From Cliona cf. orientalis (taxonomy: Eukaryota; Porifera; Demospongiae; Clionaida; Clionaidae), in assembly GCA_963930775.1 (NCBI GenBank), contig OZ005689.1, positions 32,597,235-32,661,234 of the forward strand: a stretch of 64,000 nucleotides of DNA, given 5' to 3'. The translations under genes were made by a program, and so were the position numbers. The notes below the pieces were generated by a model. That model searched no databases. It saw only the letters and a list, made by a program, of their open reading frames with translations, and was not told where the DNA came from. Position 1 is the first letter of the stretch; each line of letters begins with the position of its first letter. This document shows, piece after piece, positions 54,265 through 64,000 of the stretch.

Positions 54265-56870
54265 GTAAAAGTGCCAAATAATTATAGAATTTTGTGTGTG
54301 TAATTACCTCACATGCGCAGCAGGGGGTAAAGCAATCGGTTTGTCTGTTGTCAGCACAAAAATCCCTAGATTTGGAGATCTAGGCACCTGAGTGACTCGT
54401 AAGCACAACAAATCGGTCAAATCGTTGTGAAACCTGCTTCATTTTGCTTCAAATCGTTTGGTAAGGCTCACAAGCATCCCAAATACGATGTTTAGTTAGC
54501 CACGCCTATCAACCATACTCCCAAGTGCTCTATGCACATGCGCACAGAATATGTAGGTAAAGGTCGTCAACAAGCATGCATGCTGCTAGCTGTGTAGCGG
54601 TGATACTGAGTCCTGCATGCACCATGGCACGTAGGGTATGTGCTCTATGAGCTCTAGTTACTTATTAATCCTTAATGCACAGCATAGGCTGAGGGGTTGC
54701 TGTAATCGTTTGGCGATGTTTGTCCGTCCATCACAATCTCACTTTATTTACTTGTAAGGAAGGCAAGCGGTCGTCTGAGAGAAAGTACTCAGAGCAAATT
54801 CTACGTACTCCAGTGCAGCTGTTGCCCCTATACCTCAGCTACATGCTACATGACTGATTGTACTTTTGTGCTTTACTTGTCTGTTATCCAATGGGAAGTG
54901 TAAATGGGTAGTGGCTCTCAAGTGCTTAATTCAGTTTAGAGATATTCAGCAGTGGCTTTCAGTTTATATAGTGACATAGCCAGGTGCCTTCCCAACTTTT
55001 AGATTACTGTACCATCCTAGAATACCTTTGCAGGTAGGTTATAGCAGTGAGTGTTTTGCACTCGTGTGTATTCACTGTACATTCATTAGTAGTTTTGTGA
55101 GAGCCACAAAATGTTGTATTATTATATCCCTAGTAGCAATTTACTTTTCTGTGATTATGAGCTGCATGTAATAACGAGAAAATTCAGGGCCCTGACAAGT
55201 GTTGCTGTTCACACATTCTCTTGGTTTGCGTAATCCCGTGGATAAATGAAGCTAGCTTTGTGCTATATATAGCACGCATCATGTACGAGTTCAGTCGTGC
55301 ATATAGCATGCCGCGACCAATGGAAGCTGTACTACCTGCATTTTTGAGTTAGTCCCTGCGATTGAAGCATAAAAACTTGTCACCATCAAGGTGGAGTCTA
55401 GACGTCTCAGAGTCCATCTCTATGATAGAGCATTGATGTAAGATTAGACTGTGTATGTGTATGTACTATGTTGACGACTTTTACCACAATGACATGCACC
55501 ATTAACTGTTGGGACATGCTCAATTCATACTGTTCATAGCATAACATGTGAAATATCTGTTCCATTTGCATTTCTGAAAATTAGGTGTAACAATCATGGC
55601 TAATGTATACATGACATTGTATTATTTCTTTATGTGCAGTAAATCTGGTACGCATACCCATTGACCTCACTATGCATGCTTGTTACATGCACTTTAGTCA
55701 ATAGGACACGAGACCACTCCGTAAATTGTGTATACTGCACAACCAAGTGCTTACGTTATAACCGGCTTATTAGCTATATGACACTCCGACTTGGACTGCC
55801 CTGGCATGACGGCTAAACCTTAGTCATGGCCGGATATGTAACTTATAATAAAATCACTTTGAAAGCTTCTTCGTGACAATCATTCGTTCAGAAGTTAGTC
55901 TGAACAGTAACAAGGTGAATTCTTGCTACTTTATGACATTGTGCCTTTAGACCTTTAAAAACTTAAATTCCTAATTAACACCCACTAGCATGCTTTATGA
56001 TACTGGCCATAATATGGAGAGCACTCTATGCCTTTGATGATAGACTATTATAGCTTAATTCACACAAATTACTATCACACGTCATGACATGTAATAACTT
56101 ACATGTACATGTAGTATACCTATACAGTGGCGTAGGAAGCGGGGCGGCCGGGGCGGCCATGGCCGCCCCACTTTTTGGCAGATCAAGGCCACACCCACCA
56201 ATTTATTGCATGCCACTGAGCATGCTCATAGCCTCATTCAATAATCTAGCTAGCTAGATCGACGACCTTTTCCTACTCTCTACTGCAATAATTTACACTG
56301 TACCACCACCCATTGGATTGGAGGGTTTCTAATTATAATTGGCTCCACCTATTGACACACCCACAGCCTACCCACATCCAAAATGCTTCCTACGCCCCTG
56401 CTATAAGCAAATTGCTGACTACTATGGAACGAGAGTAGGTGATCATAGGGTAGCTTGATGATGTCATGCATGGGTAAGCAAATTAGTTACATGCCTTTGA
56501 TTGGGGTGCATGAGATACATGGCCATCGAGGGTCGATTAAAATTAAATTTTAATGGTGTATATTTATGTGTACAGGTTCCCGTAAGTCTGATGTGATGTA
56601 TAGTTGCATGTATGTGGTACGTACTACGTAATAGTGCATGTGATACACACATGTATGCCTGCCGGCAAGTGGATATAATGCACCCCAATTAAGGTATTTT
56701 GTGGGTCCATGACCCCTCTCATCATTGTCCAGAGGGGTGCTGGTACTCGTTATACGAGTGATCATAGAGAAAGTATCCATCTGGAAAAAAAAAACTTTTG
56801 TCTGCTAAGTAATGGCCAACAAGCAACCCTGTACGTGTATATAACCCTTGATATAATGTGAGTTTGTCAG
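54265..56870. other. Intron of accessory copy 2: no recognised gene
   Basis: It contains a distant reverse copy of the 9830 repeat (54300-54500), a dispersed repeat shared with 62985-63560 (about 55680-56040), and a GGCGGCC palindrome near 56140-56165 (GGGGCGGCCATGGCCGCCCC). No exon is evident. Confidence 0.5.
55680..56040 (+). repeat. Dispersed repeat (CGAGACCACTCC family), copy 1
   Basis: It shares ACGAGACCACTCC, GGCTTATT, TTTGAAAGCTTCTT, ACTTAAATT(C/T)CTAATTAA and GATGCCTTTGATG, in order, with 62985-63560 and partly 63690-63960. No inverted ends found. Confidence 0.65.
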
Positions 56871-56878
56871 ATACATAT

Positions 56879-57545
56879 GTGACCGTCCACGACAAAACCA
56901 ACCATATTGCGCTGGATATCAATCTGAGATACAGGCCTATTTAGTTGCCCAAGGTGATAATTATCATTTTTCACTTTTTGGTATAGATCGATAGAGGAAT
57001 CATTCCTCTACACAAAAATCTGCTTCGTAGCTTCTAGAACGCTACACTTCCTGAGTTATGGCTCGAAGAAGTCGGCCGTGTAGCTAACATTGACCGTCCA
57101 TGATACGGAGCCGTTGCCATAGTTGCAGGTAGGCAAGCACAGCAGCTGCACAAGAAAAACTCTGCAGACACTTCTTTCTTCGATTTTGTGTACTAACGAT
57201 CTATAGACACGCTTATATTTTCGTTCTTTTCCATCGAAACGCCGGCTGCTGCTTTCTTTCCAACGTTTTGGCCACCATCTGGCTTTTTGACTTAGTGGGC
57301 GTGGCCACGTATTTTGCATAAACGACGAGTATACGGACTTCTGCGTGCAACGTACGTAGCAATGTTTCATTGAGCTTGATGAACATTTTTATTACGGGCG
57401 ATCCGGGTACATTTTGGCTCATATCTCCATGACTACACGGGCTAGAGCGTTCAAATTTGCAGGATCAGGTTGTAGTTGGTAATGGTGGCCTTAACTAAAA
57501 ATCGGTTGTCAGCGCAATATGGTTGGTTTTGTCATGGAAGGTCAC
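56879..57545 (+). mobile_element. GTGACC MITE in accessory copy 2
   Basis: It starts GTGACCGTCCACGACAAAAC and ends TTTTGTCATGGAAGGTCAC. Same family and orientation as 40088-40762, about 85 to 90 percent similar by eye. Confidence 0.75.
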
Positions 57546-57912
57546 ATGTACATGTAGTCACACCATAATATTATTATACACTGTAGTTTGTCTGCGTGCA
57601 TGAGTGGTATCTGCAGTGATTACATGCTGGTACACGAGGGCTTATAGACCCCATAGTCTATAAGCCCTTGGTATTTGATTTTGGGGTTTCTTTTAAGTAA
57701 TTCTTGCCCATTCTATAGGAGTGAAGTTTTGGTGATCAAGCAAGATTATCAAAGCTGTTTCAGAAAGTGACTACTCCAATTTGCAGAGGATTAGAGGTGG
57801 GAGGAGTTTTGGTGATCCAGGTCCTAGCCGTGCACCTACTATTCTGTTGAGTGATAGTGATTCCGATGGACCTGTTCGGCCACTAGTGCGGAAGCGTAAA
57901 TTCAAATACATA

Positions 57913-58634
57913 CAGTGCTCCAAGCAAAGAGAGCAAAACTTTTTAGATTGGGTCAAAAATCAAATTCTATGTTACTTATTGTTGTTCATTATTGAGGCCT
58001 GACACTATTAACATGTCCTTCTGAGATGACATACCAGGTCAAATTTGACAAAATATGACACACCCACCCTAATTACCTGCCATTTTGTTTTATGTAAATA
58101 TTTCCGATTTTCAAATTTTGAAATTTTTTTGCCGATTTTGGCTCATAACTTCATTCATGCATAAAGATAGGAGTTCAGACTTGACATATATAAACTCTGG
58201 GGACTTATCTAACATACCCTAGAGCGTGGACCCCTAAATCACAGGAATTTCCTTATATGGATCTAAAGCAAACAGCAACAAAATGGCTGCCAAAAATACA
58301 CAAAATTTGAATTTTCTGAAGAAGTACTGAGGAGATTTAGTTGAAACTTACTTGGAGGCTTCTACCTTAGTAGCCCTACATTAGTGCCACATGTGGTTGT
58401 GTATCTCACTGTGGTTCTCATGTATTTATCTAAAGCTTTTTTTGAAGGATCTCTTCACTGGTGAAGCCATAAAACTGTAGTGACCTCAAATAGTTTGATT
58501 ATAATTGAATCATAGTTAGAGGACATATTGCTGAACCTACATACCAAGTGTAGTGGGTTGAAAACTTAAGAGTGAAAAGTTATGCCCATATTGGTAAAAA
58601 ATCAAAAGTTTTGCCCTCTTTGCTTGGAGCACTG
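57913..58634. mobile_element. MITE inserted in the exon of accessory copy 2
   Basis: Inverted ends CAGTGCTCCAAGCAAAGAG and its near complement (CTCTTTGCTTGGAGCACTG) are flanked by TA (57911-57912 and 58635-58636). Interior has no gene. Its removal restores the host reading frame. Confidence 0.85.
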
Positions 58635-58985
58635 TAGATGAATTGGATTCTGACTCAGGCCCATCAAAGGTGAAGGTACAGAAAACTGAGTCTTCTTGAA
58701 GACATCCAAGGAGGTGTGAAAAAAATCAACGAAGGTTTAAGTGACCAAATTAACAGATATTATCAGATAATATCTATTCACTTGTTTAATCTGCAAACAA
58801 GTGACACTTGAGGAATCAAAGCCCACCATTCCACCATGCTGTAGGAGTGTCGTCGTTTGCGAGTCCTGCATTCAGCAATGGTTGCAAACTAAATCCCATA
58901 TGCCCACACTGCAGGAGTCCACTCAGTTTTGACAACTGCATGCCACAGCCTCTTCTCAGACCCATGTTCGAGTTATTGCAGTGAG

Positions 58986-60027
58986 ATTCTCGGGTTGACT
59001 ATATAGCCGAACTAACTTTGAGTTGATTCTATACTACTAACGTTGATTACACAATCATACAGATTGATTCGATCAATTGATTACACGGCATTCCGGCTAT
59101 TTAACACATCATTCGGATTCAATCAGAAGACCTCAAAATTATTTATGATTAACGACTGAATTGATTAATAATATCTGTTAATTGCAATTTGTTAGTATGT
59201 ATTGGTATATACTATTCTTTAATCAGCAGAGCAGGCATTTGTTTCTCCTGCCCATTGTCATGACTGTAGCTAAAAGTTCAATTATTAACATCCTATTTAA
59301 TAGCCTGTGGTCTGAAAGTCATATCATAATACATATAGCAGGAAACTTTCATGGGAGAAAGCTTTGATGAATCAGCGGAAGTGAGCAATGAGCATTAATT
59401 TTTGCAGAGAAACGTTTATGGAATGCAATCATCTACATGACTATTGTAGCTATGCCTTAATTTGGACAGAATGGAGACCACTTGACTTACCCATTGGTAC
59501 AAGCTGGATATGATTATTATTGTGAACACGTTATATTGTGGGTGTAACCCAATAGAAGCTGAAAAAAGGTTGGAGAAAACTTTCATGGGTGGCACACAAA
59601 CTGCAAAATTTATGAATGTTTCCTGCTATTATAATTATGGTAATTATGAAGTTAATCATTGCAACATTCCTGCAGTACTAATATTAATTTTAATGTTGCT
59701 GAGCATATATTTCATCCTATGGCAAATATGGTCTAATTAGAATCCTCTTGTGTACATATCATCAGTACAGAATGTTGATCTTTACCGTAATAATTGTGTG
59801 CTATGAGCAAGCACGTGGACCATATTATATCATAATAATAATAATTATTATTAATATTTAAGTATTGCTACAAATGTCGTGCACACACAATGCATACAAT
59901 GTATTTCTGGTAAGAATGATAACTGGGGCACGCATCAGATGTGGTTAGTCTTATAATGATTATAATATTATATTGTGTACATAACATTTATTCTGTTTAA
60001 TTTTAAAAATTAATTATAATAATAATA
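58986..60027. other. AT-rich stretch without a recognised gene
   Basis: No exon or inverted repeat that I can support. Open frames at 59182 and 59510 show only AT-driven hydrophobic runs. Confidence 0.45.
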
Positions 60028-60684
60028 ATTATATGGCCATTTTGGTCCAACATACGTAATTTTGAATTTGATCCATTCATGGAGGCTAGAACTGAATGGC
60101 CACTTTGGTCCTATGTAATGAATTTTGAATTTCCTCTATTTTTGATGGCTAAACTGAATGGCCACTTTGGTCCAACATAATAAATTTTGAATTTCACCTA
60201 CTAGGAGTGACACTAACTGAATGGCCACTTCGGTCCAACATAATAAATTTTGAATTTCACCCACTAGGAGTGACACTAACTGAATGGCCACTTCGGTCCA
60301 ACATAATAAAATTTGAATTTCACCCACTAGGAGTGACACTAACTGAATGGCCACTTCGGTCCAACATAATAAAATTTGAATTTCACCCACTAGGAGTGAC
60401 ACTAACTGAATGGCCACTTCGGTCCAACATAATAAAATTTGAATTTCACCCACTAGGAGTGACACTAACTGAATGGCCACTTCGGTCCAACATAATAAAA
60501 TTTGAATTTCACCCACTAGGAGTGACACTAACTGAATGGCCACTTTGGTCCAACATAATAAATTTTGAATTTCACCCACTAGGAGTGACACTATGTGAAT
60601 GGCCACTTTGATCCAACAAAATAAATTTCTGATCTGAGTGAGTTTTTGTGACCGCTATGGTTGGCCACTTCGGTCCTACACAAT
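60028..60684 (+). repeat. 63-bp tandem array A
   Basis: About nine units of 63 bp each carry GGCCACTT(C/T)GGTCC followed by AACATAATAAA and CACCCACTAGGAGTGACAC. The motif is the inverse of TTGGACCAAAGTGGCC. Because 63 is a multiple of three, long frames run through both strands (60136-60606 minus and 60207-60611 plus); these are repeat artefacts. Confidence 0.95.
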
Positions 60685-60734
60685 GGATTGTACATTTCCG
60701 CAATGAATTGTCCGTTTAAGGACTATATCATGTC

Positions 60735-61225
60735 GATCAGTGGACCAAAGTGGCCAAGTTGAAAGTGGAGTGTTTTCACTACAGAATGCCACACATCCAC
60801 TTGCTACTGCAACAGCTTTCCCGAAATTCTGTCCCAATCGAGTCCAAATGCAGGATGGCCACATTGATCCAAGGGAGCTCTTTGGTCAGTGGACCAAAGT
60901 GGCCAAACAGTTTTCTGTTGAAAATGAGGCCAAATTTGCTTTTGCAGCCAAGTGCCTAATGATCGGGCCAGTACATAGTCTGTTCCTGAATTGCGGCAAA
61001 ATCTGGATTTTGTAAGGTTGGACCAAAGTGGCCAGTAAATATCTTTCTGTACTAGCATAACAGAATCCAGATTTCTCAAGGTTGGAACAAAGTGGCCAAC
61101 AAATACCTATCAGTATGCATGGAAAATTCTGAATTTTGCATAGTTGGACCAAAGTGGCCAAATGAACACAACCTTATATTGCATGGCAAAATTCAGATTT
61201 TGCAAGGTTGGACCAAAGTGGCCAA
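60735..61225 (-). repeat. 63-bp tandem array B with a transposon-like terminus
   Basis: It begins GATCAGTGGACCAAAGTGGC, nearly identical to the end of the 7-kb element. Further GGACCAAAGTGGCC copies occur at 60891, then at 61019, 61082, 61145 and 61208 with 63-bp spacing. Orientation is opposite to array A; 51 unrelated bases separate the two arrays. Confidence 0.9.
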
Positions 61226-62110
61226 CGAGCATAATGAAAAACTAACAAGATTCTACAAGAGTACTATGATGTACATGCGATACTAGAATTAATATTATTA
61301 CAATGTTATGAGGTGGCTAATAATCATAATAATAATAATTATTAATAATTAATACTTGGCATGTAATTTGTGCTTCCAAAAAACCTCGACTATCATCAAT
61401 ATTATTATATGTTATTATTATTGAGTTACAACATACACTGATTGCTGAGTGATCATTGCTTGAAAAGTTTTGGATTGTGAACAGGCATGTGGCTAACTAT
61501 TGTACATTTTCACATGGTTAATTATAATAGTCTCATGTACCCCACTACTCAAAATTGAAGAGCAGAAAATTTTCATGGGTTTCAATTATCATGGTTTAAA
61601 AGTAAATATTATTATTCCAGGATATAATATACATGCACTCATGCCTATTACATATACAGTCCATTATCCACGAAAATAGAACCCCTGAAACTAAAGTTTC
61701 TAATTATGGTATGATAGGATGTGGTAGGTAGAATCATTATTATTACTATAATCACAGTAACTAATGACAGAGTTAGTGAAAACAAAAACCGATATTTCAG
61801 TCGTCTAGATGACGTCAAGTCAATGAAAGCTGTGATGGCATTTTCAAGAACACTGTCATTACCAGAAATCAATCATGAAAAATTAATACGGCATCGACAT
61901 CCATACCACACACTGTGTGCCACATAGTGTATGCAGGAACATCCACAATAGATTGCTCAATCATTTGAATACATAGATGATCACGCAAATGGTAGAGAAA
62001 AAATTGGTTGGAGTAAAGTTTAGTGTCCACATAGGTAGCTATAAGTGATCCAAAACATGATTGGATAGATAGATAATCATGTAAATACACCAGATTGGTT
62101 GAAATCACGT
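61226..62110. other. Stretch without a recognised gene
   Basis: AT-rich with TAATAAT runs. Short frames on both strands (61648-62108) show no family features. This is the spacer between array B and the RING exon. Confidence 0.45.
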
Positions 62111-62123
62111 GTCCACATCACAC

Positions 62124-62722
62124 TTACTCATCACTGATATGTTCAAACAAAGGCCTGAGGAGTGGTTGCACTACACAGCTATCAAGGCTAATCTCACTCC
62201 GGCAGTGGGGGCAGATAGGAGAGGTATCAACCCACTGACTGAGGCAATCAGAGCAACACACTATACTCTTACAACATGGTGGCATGATGGGTCTGCTGCT
62301 TTCATTCACCACCTGCTTACACACAATGCATGTAAATACCTCCTTTAGGAAGGAGGTAACAGCAGCTGAAGGTGTAGCTGCACCAGACGCCAGTGGAGTT
62401 TTCTCTAATTTCTGTTTTATTTCATCAATACTCTCCAATATCTTATTAAGAATGCCCTTATCTGAACTTCTGCGTGGCATTTTTGTTGGTGGTGGTCCAG
62501 GTGAATCAGAATCAGAGATCTGAGGGGGTGGTGGAATATGAAACCTCTTTTTCTTGCGAATCAAGGGACGCAGCGGCTCAGAATCTGAATCTGTGAGGAG
62601 GATAGGTGATCCACTACGAACACTGCTTGGACCTGGCTGGCCGATTCGGATCCTTTGTAGCTTATTGTAGTCCGACTCAGCTATTGCCTTAACAATCTTT
62701 GCTGTTTTCCAGAACTTTGGTC
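62124..62722 (-). CDS. Accessory RING gene, copy 3, intact last exon
   Basis: After an acceptor (TGTATGCAG, exon base 62722) it reads in phase 1 G-PKFWKTAKIVKAIAESDYN, LQRIRIGQPGPSSVRSGSPI, LTDSDSEPLRPLIRKKKR, a Pro-rich acidic linker, a short helix GILNKILESIDEIKQKLEK, then the RING: CIVCKQVVNESSRPIMPPCC, KSIVCCSDCLSQWVD and SPICPHCRSEI, ending LLRPLFEHISDE. No stop interrupts it. A Cys stands where RING-HC proteins have His. Upstream exons (N-terminal domain) should lie beyond 62760 on this strand, but I do not see them before the window ends. Confidence 0.8.
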
Positions 62723-62984
62723 CTGCATACACAAATAAATTAGATTCTGTAAATCCGAAATAATATTATTATGACTACTTGTAATATTCAAGTCCCTACT
62801 ATACTTGGGGGATGACTCAGAGTTGGTTTTGCATTGAATATAGAGTAGTTGCCATATATGGGAATTATGTGAATGTCGTGTAATCTCTCCTTAATGTAAA
62901 AAATTTATTTATAGTTAATGAGTGCGCCGAGTGCAGTACCCGATTTACAGCACGAGAAGAGTGGCCGAGTGGCTGATAAAACAC

Positions 62985-63960
62985 GAGGTGAAGCCGAGTG
63001 CTTTATCAGATACGAGACCACTCCTCGAGTGCTATAAATCATGTACTGCACGACCAAGCGCACGCATTAACTGGCTTATTGTATGGCACTCTGATGTGGA
63101 CTGCCACGACAGTCTACTGGTACATGTAAGTTTACATACAGGGCCGCTTGTATACCCGTTGATCTGTCACTATTTAAAATTTATTTTTGTGAAAAACGGT
63201 CAAATAAAGCTTTATTTTCAAAAGTAGCAAGTTATACATACGCAGATCAGTGCTCTCTGACTTGGACAGTTTGTAGGTAGCTAGCTCTAGTACATGTAGC
63301 CAAGGCTATCTAACACAAAAAATACTGACCTTTGTCAATTTGAAAGCTTCTTTGTGACAACTGTTCAGTCTAGAAGTGAGTATCAAGGGGAATACTTGCT
63401 TTCTCATGTGCTTTTAGACTTTCAAAAACTTAAATTTCTAATTAAAGCCCGCTAGCGTGCTTTATGGCTAATAATGTCTGTGCAATATTGGCCATATTGA
63501 GCACGCTCTACGTGTACCCAATATATAGCATGCACGGGTGATGCCTTTGATGTTATATGGCTTCATACAATAATGTCAGTTTGCCTGTGAGTGCAAAGTA
63601 ACACCTATTTGATGAGTATTGTGATAACATAGGTCACCCTGCTATATAAACAGTGTACTTACATGGATGGTACACCCACCATACATGTGTAATTTACAGC
63701 AAGAGAGAAGTGATTGAGAGGCTCGTGCTTGATCAGCCATTCGACCACTCCTCTTGTTTTATTCTACATGACCAAGCACACACATTAAATGGCATATTGT
63801 GCTCACTGATATGGACAGTTTCTAGCTAGCTAGCTGTAGTAGCACCTACGGCTGCAATAAAAGTACTGAATTTTGTTGCTTTGAAAGCTTCTTTATGAAT
63901 CTAAAGTTTGGAGGGGCGCTTCTGATGTTATAAAGCTTCATACAGTAAATGGCTACTATA
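62985..63960 (+). repeat. Dispersed repeats (CGAGACCACTCC family), copies 2 and 3
   Basis: 62985-63560 and 63690-63960 are tandemly placed relatives of 55680-56040, sharing TTGAAAGCTTCTTT, the CGACCACTCCTC block and a GATGTTATA..GCTTCATACA end. Around 62925-63030, ACGAGAAGAGTGGCCGAGTGG and its inverse ACTCCTCGAGTGCT form a short palindrome. Confidence 0.6.
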
Positions 63961-64000
63961 CAATATTATTCACACCATGTTTGTAACATTCTGACCAATT

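Larger units (their letters stand above)
52849..58985 (+). pseudogene. Accessory RING gene, copy 2 (four exon blocks, broken in the RING)
   Basis: Exon 1, 52849-53189: MMDSYLDFVDISFEGRSLQM, PDTIILVSDRGTLALPTDG, WTVEGD. Exon 2, 54045-54264: SWIKSIEICSLRGDSGEVV, EEGTATVPYIVDKLSKEAFG, ending phase 1 at GTRG. Exon 3 from 57719: G-VKFW, stop, SSKIIKAVSESDYSNLQRIR, then a Ser/Asp-rich stretch (ILLSDSDSDGPVRPL). A MITE (57913-58634) splits it; the flanks rejoin in frame as KYI-DELDSDSGPSK. The RING, 58775-58985, reads CLICKQVTLEESKPTIPPCC, VVCESCIQQWLQT and, after a one-base shift, NPICPHCRSPLSFDNCMPQP. Same phase-1 junction as copy 1. Intron 2 carries a GTGACC MITE. Confidence 0.7.

Noticed and set aside
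60136..60611. Long opposed open frames encoding 21-residue protein repeats
   Set aside because: They arise from a 63-bp DNA repeat, a multiple of three, and are open on both strands; there is no start context, splice site or non-repeat coding part.

Overview
The window looks like transposon-dense intergenic and intronic DNA from a sponge-like early-branching animal. Support: AT-rich sequence, split genes with short GT-AG introns, TA-flanked MITEs everywhere, and transposase types known from sponges and cnidarians. A demosponge such as Amphimedon is my best guess, from recognition of repeat style rather than a search. There is no bacterial-type operon, CRISPR array or viral genome. No complete ordinary host gene is visible; nearly all coding capacity is mobile or decayed.

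Layout. 1-7.4 kb: a minus-strand mosaic of exon-sized pieces of unrelated host genes: CEP290-like coiled coil (2.4-3.0 kb), an ABC-transporter ATPase (3.3-3.8), the first nuclease domain of SND1/Tudor-SN (4.0-5.55) and a CAP-Gly exon like dynactin p150 (6.7-6.8), followed by a LINE reverse-transcriptase scrap. 7.5-9.6: a repeat unit whose second copy at 20.3-21.06 preserves the empty site of a TTAA-flanked element. 10.4-13.8: two overlapping minus ORFs, a DDE transposase and a Ulp1 protease plus PHD finger. 14-22: mostly MITEs. 22.7-26.5: a DNA transposon with 475-bp inverted repeats, ATCT duplications and a broken transposase. 26.6-28.75: a Penelope-like reverse transcriptase with GIY-YIG nuclease. 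30.5-32.9: a decayed Mutator-like transposase with C2H2 fingers, split by a MITE. 33.4-43.0: a CR1-like LINE (2A-like peptide, PHD, endonuclease, RT) split by a 7-kb element. 44.5-47.8: a kinase pseudogene. 48.3-51.1: an apparently intact Tigger/pogo element. 51.1-64: KDZ scraps, two more copies of the accessory gene from the 7-kb element, and 63-bp repeat arrays.

The most interesting unit is the 7-kb element at 35618-42658. It has perfect 6-bp target duplications inside the LINE, terminal inverted repeats built on 86-bp tandem repeats, an integrase with an N-terminal helix-turn-helix exon (IS3EU-like), and a second, spliced gene joining a small N-terminal domain to a C-terminal RING finger. 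The RING gene recurs at 52.8-59.0 kb and 62.1-62.7 kb with the same phase-1 splice junction before a KFWK motif. The terminal motif of the 7-kb element (GATCAGTGGACC) also recurs at about 60.74 kb. This points to an autonomous transposon family carrying its own probable ubiquitin-ligase gene.
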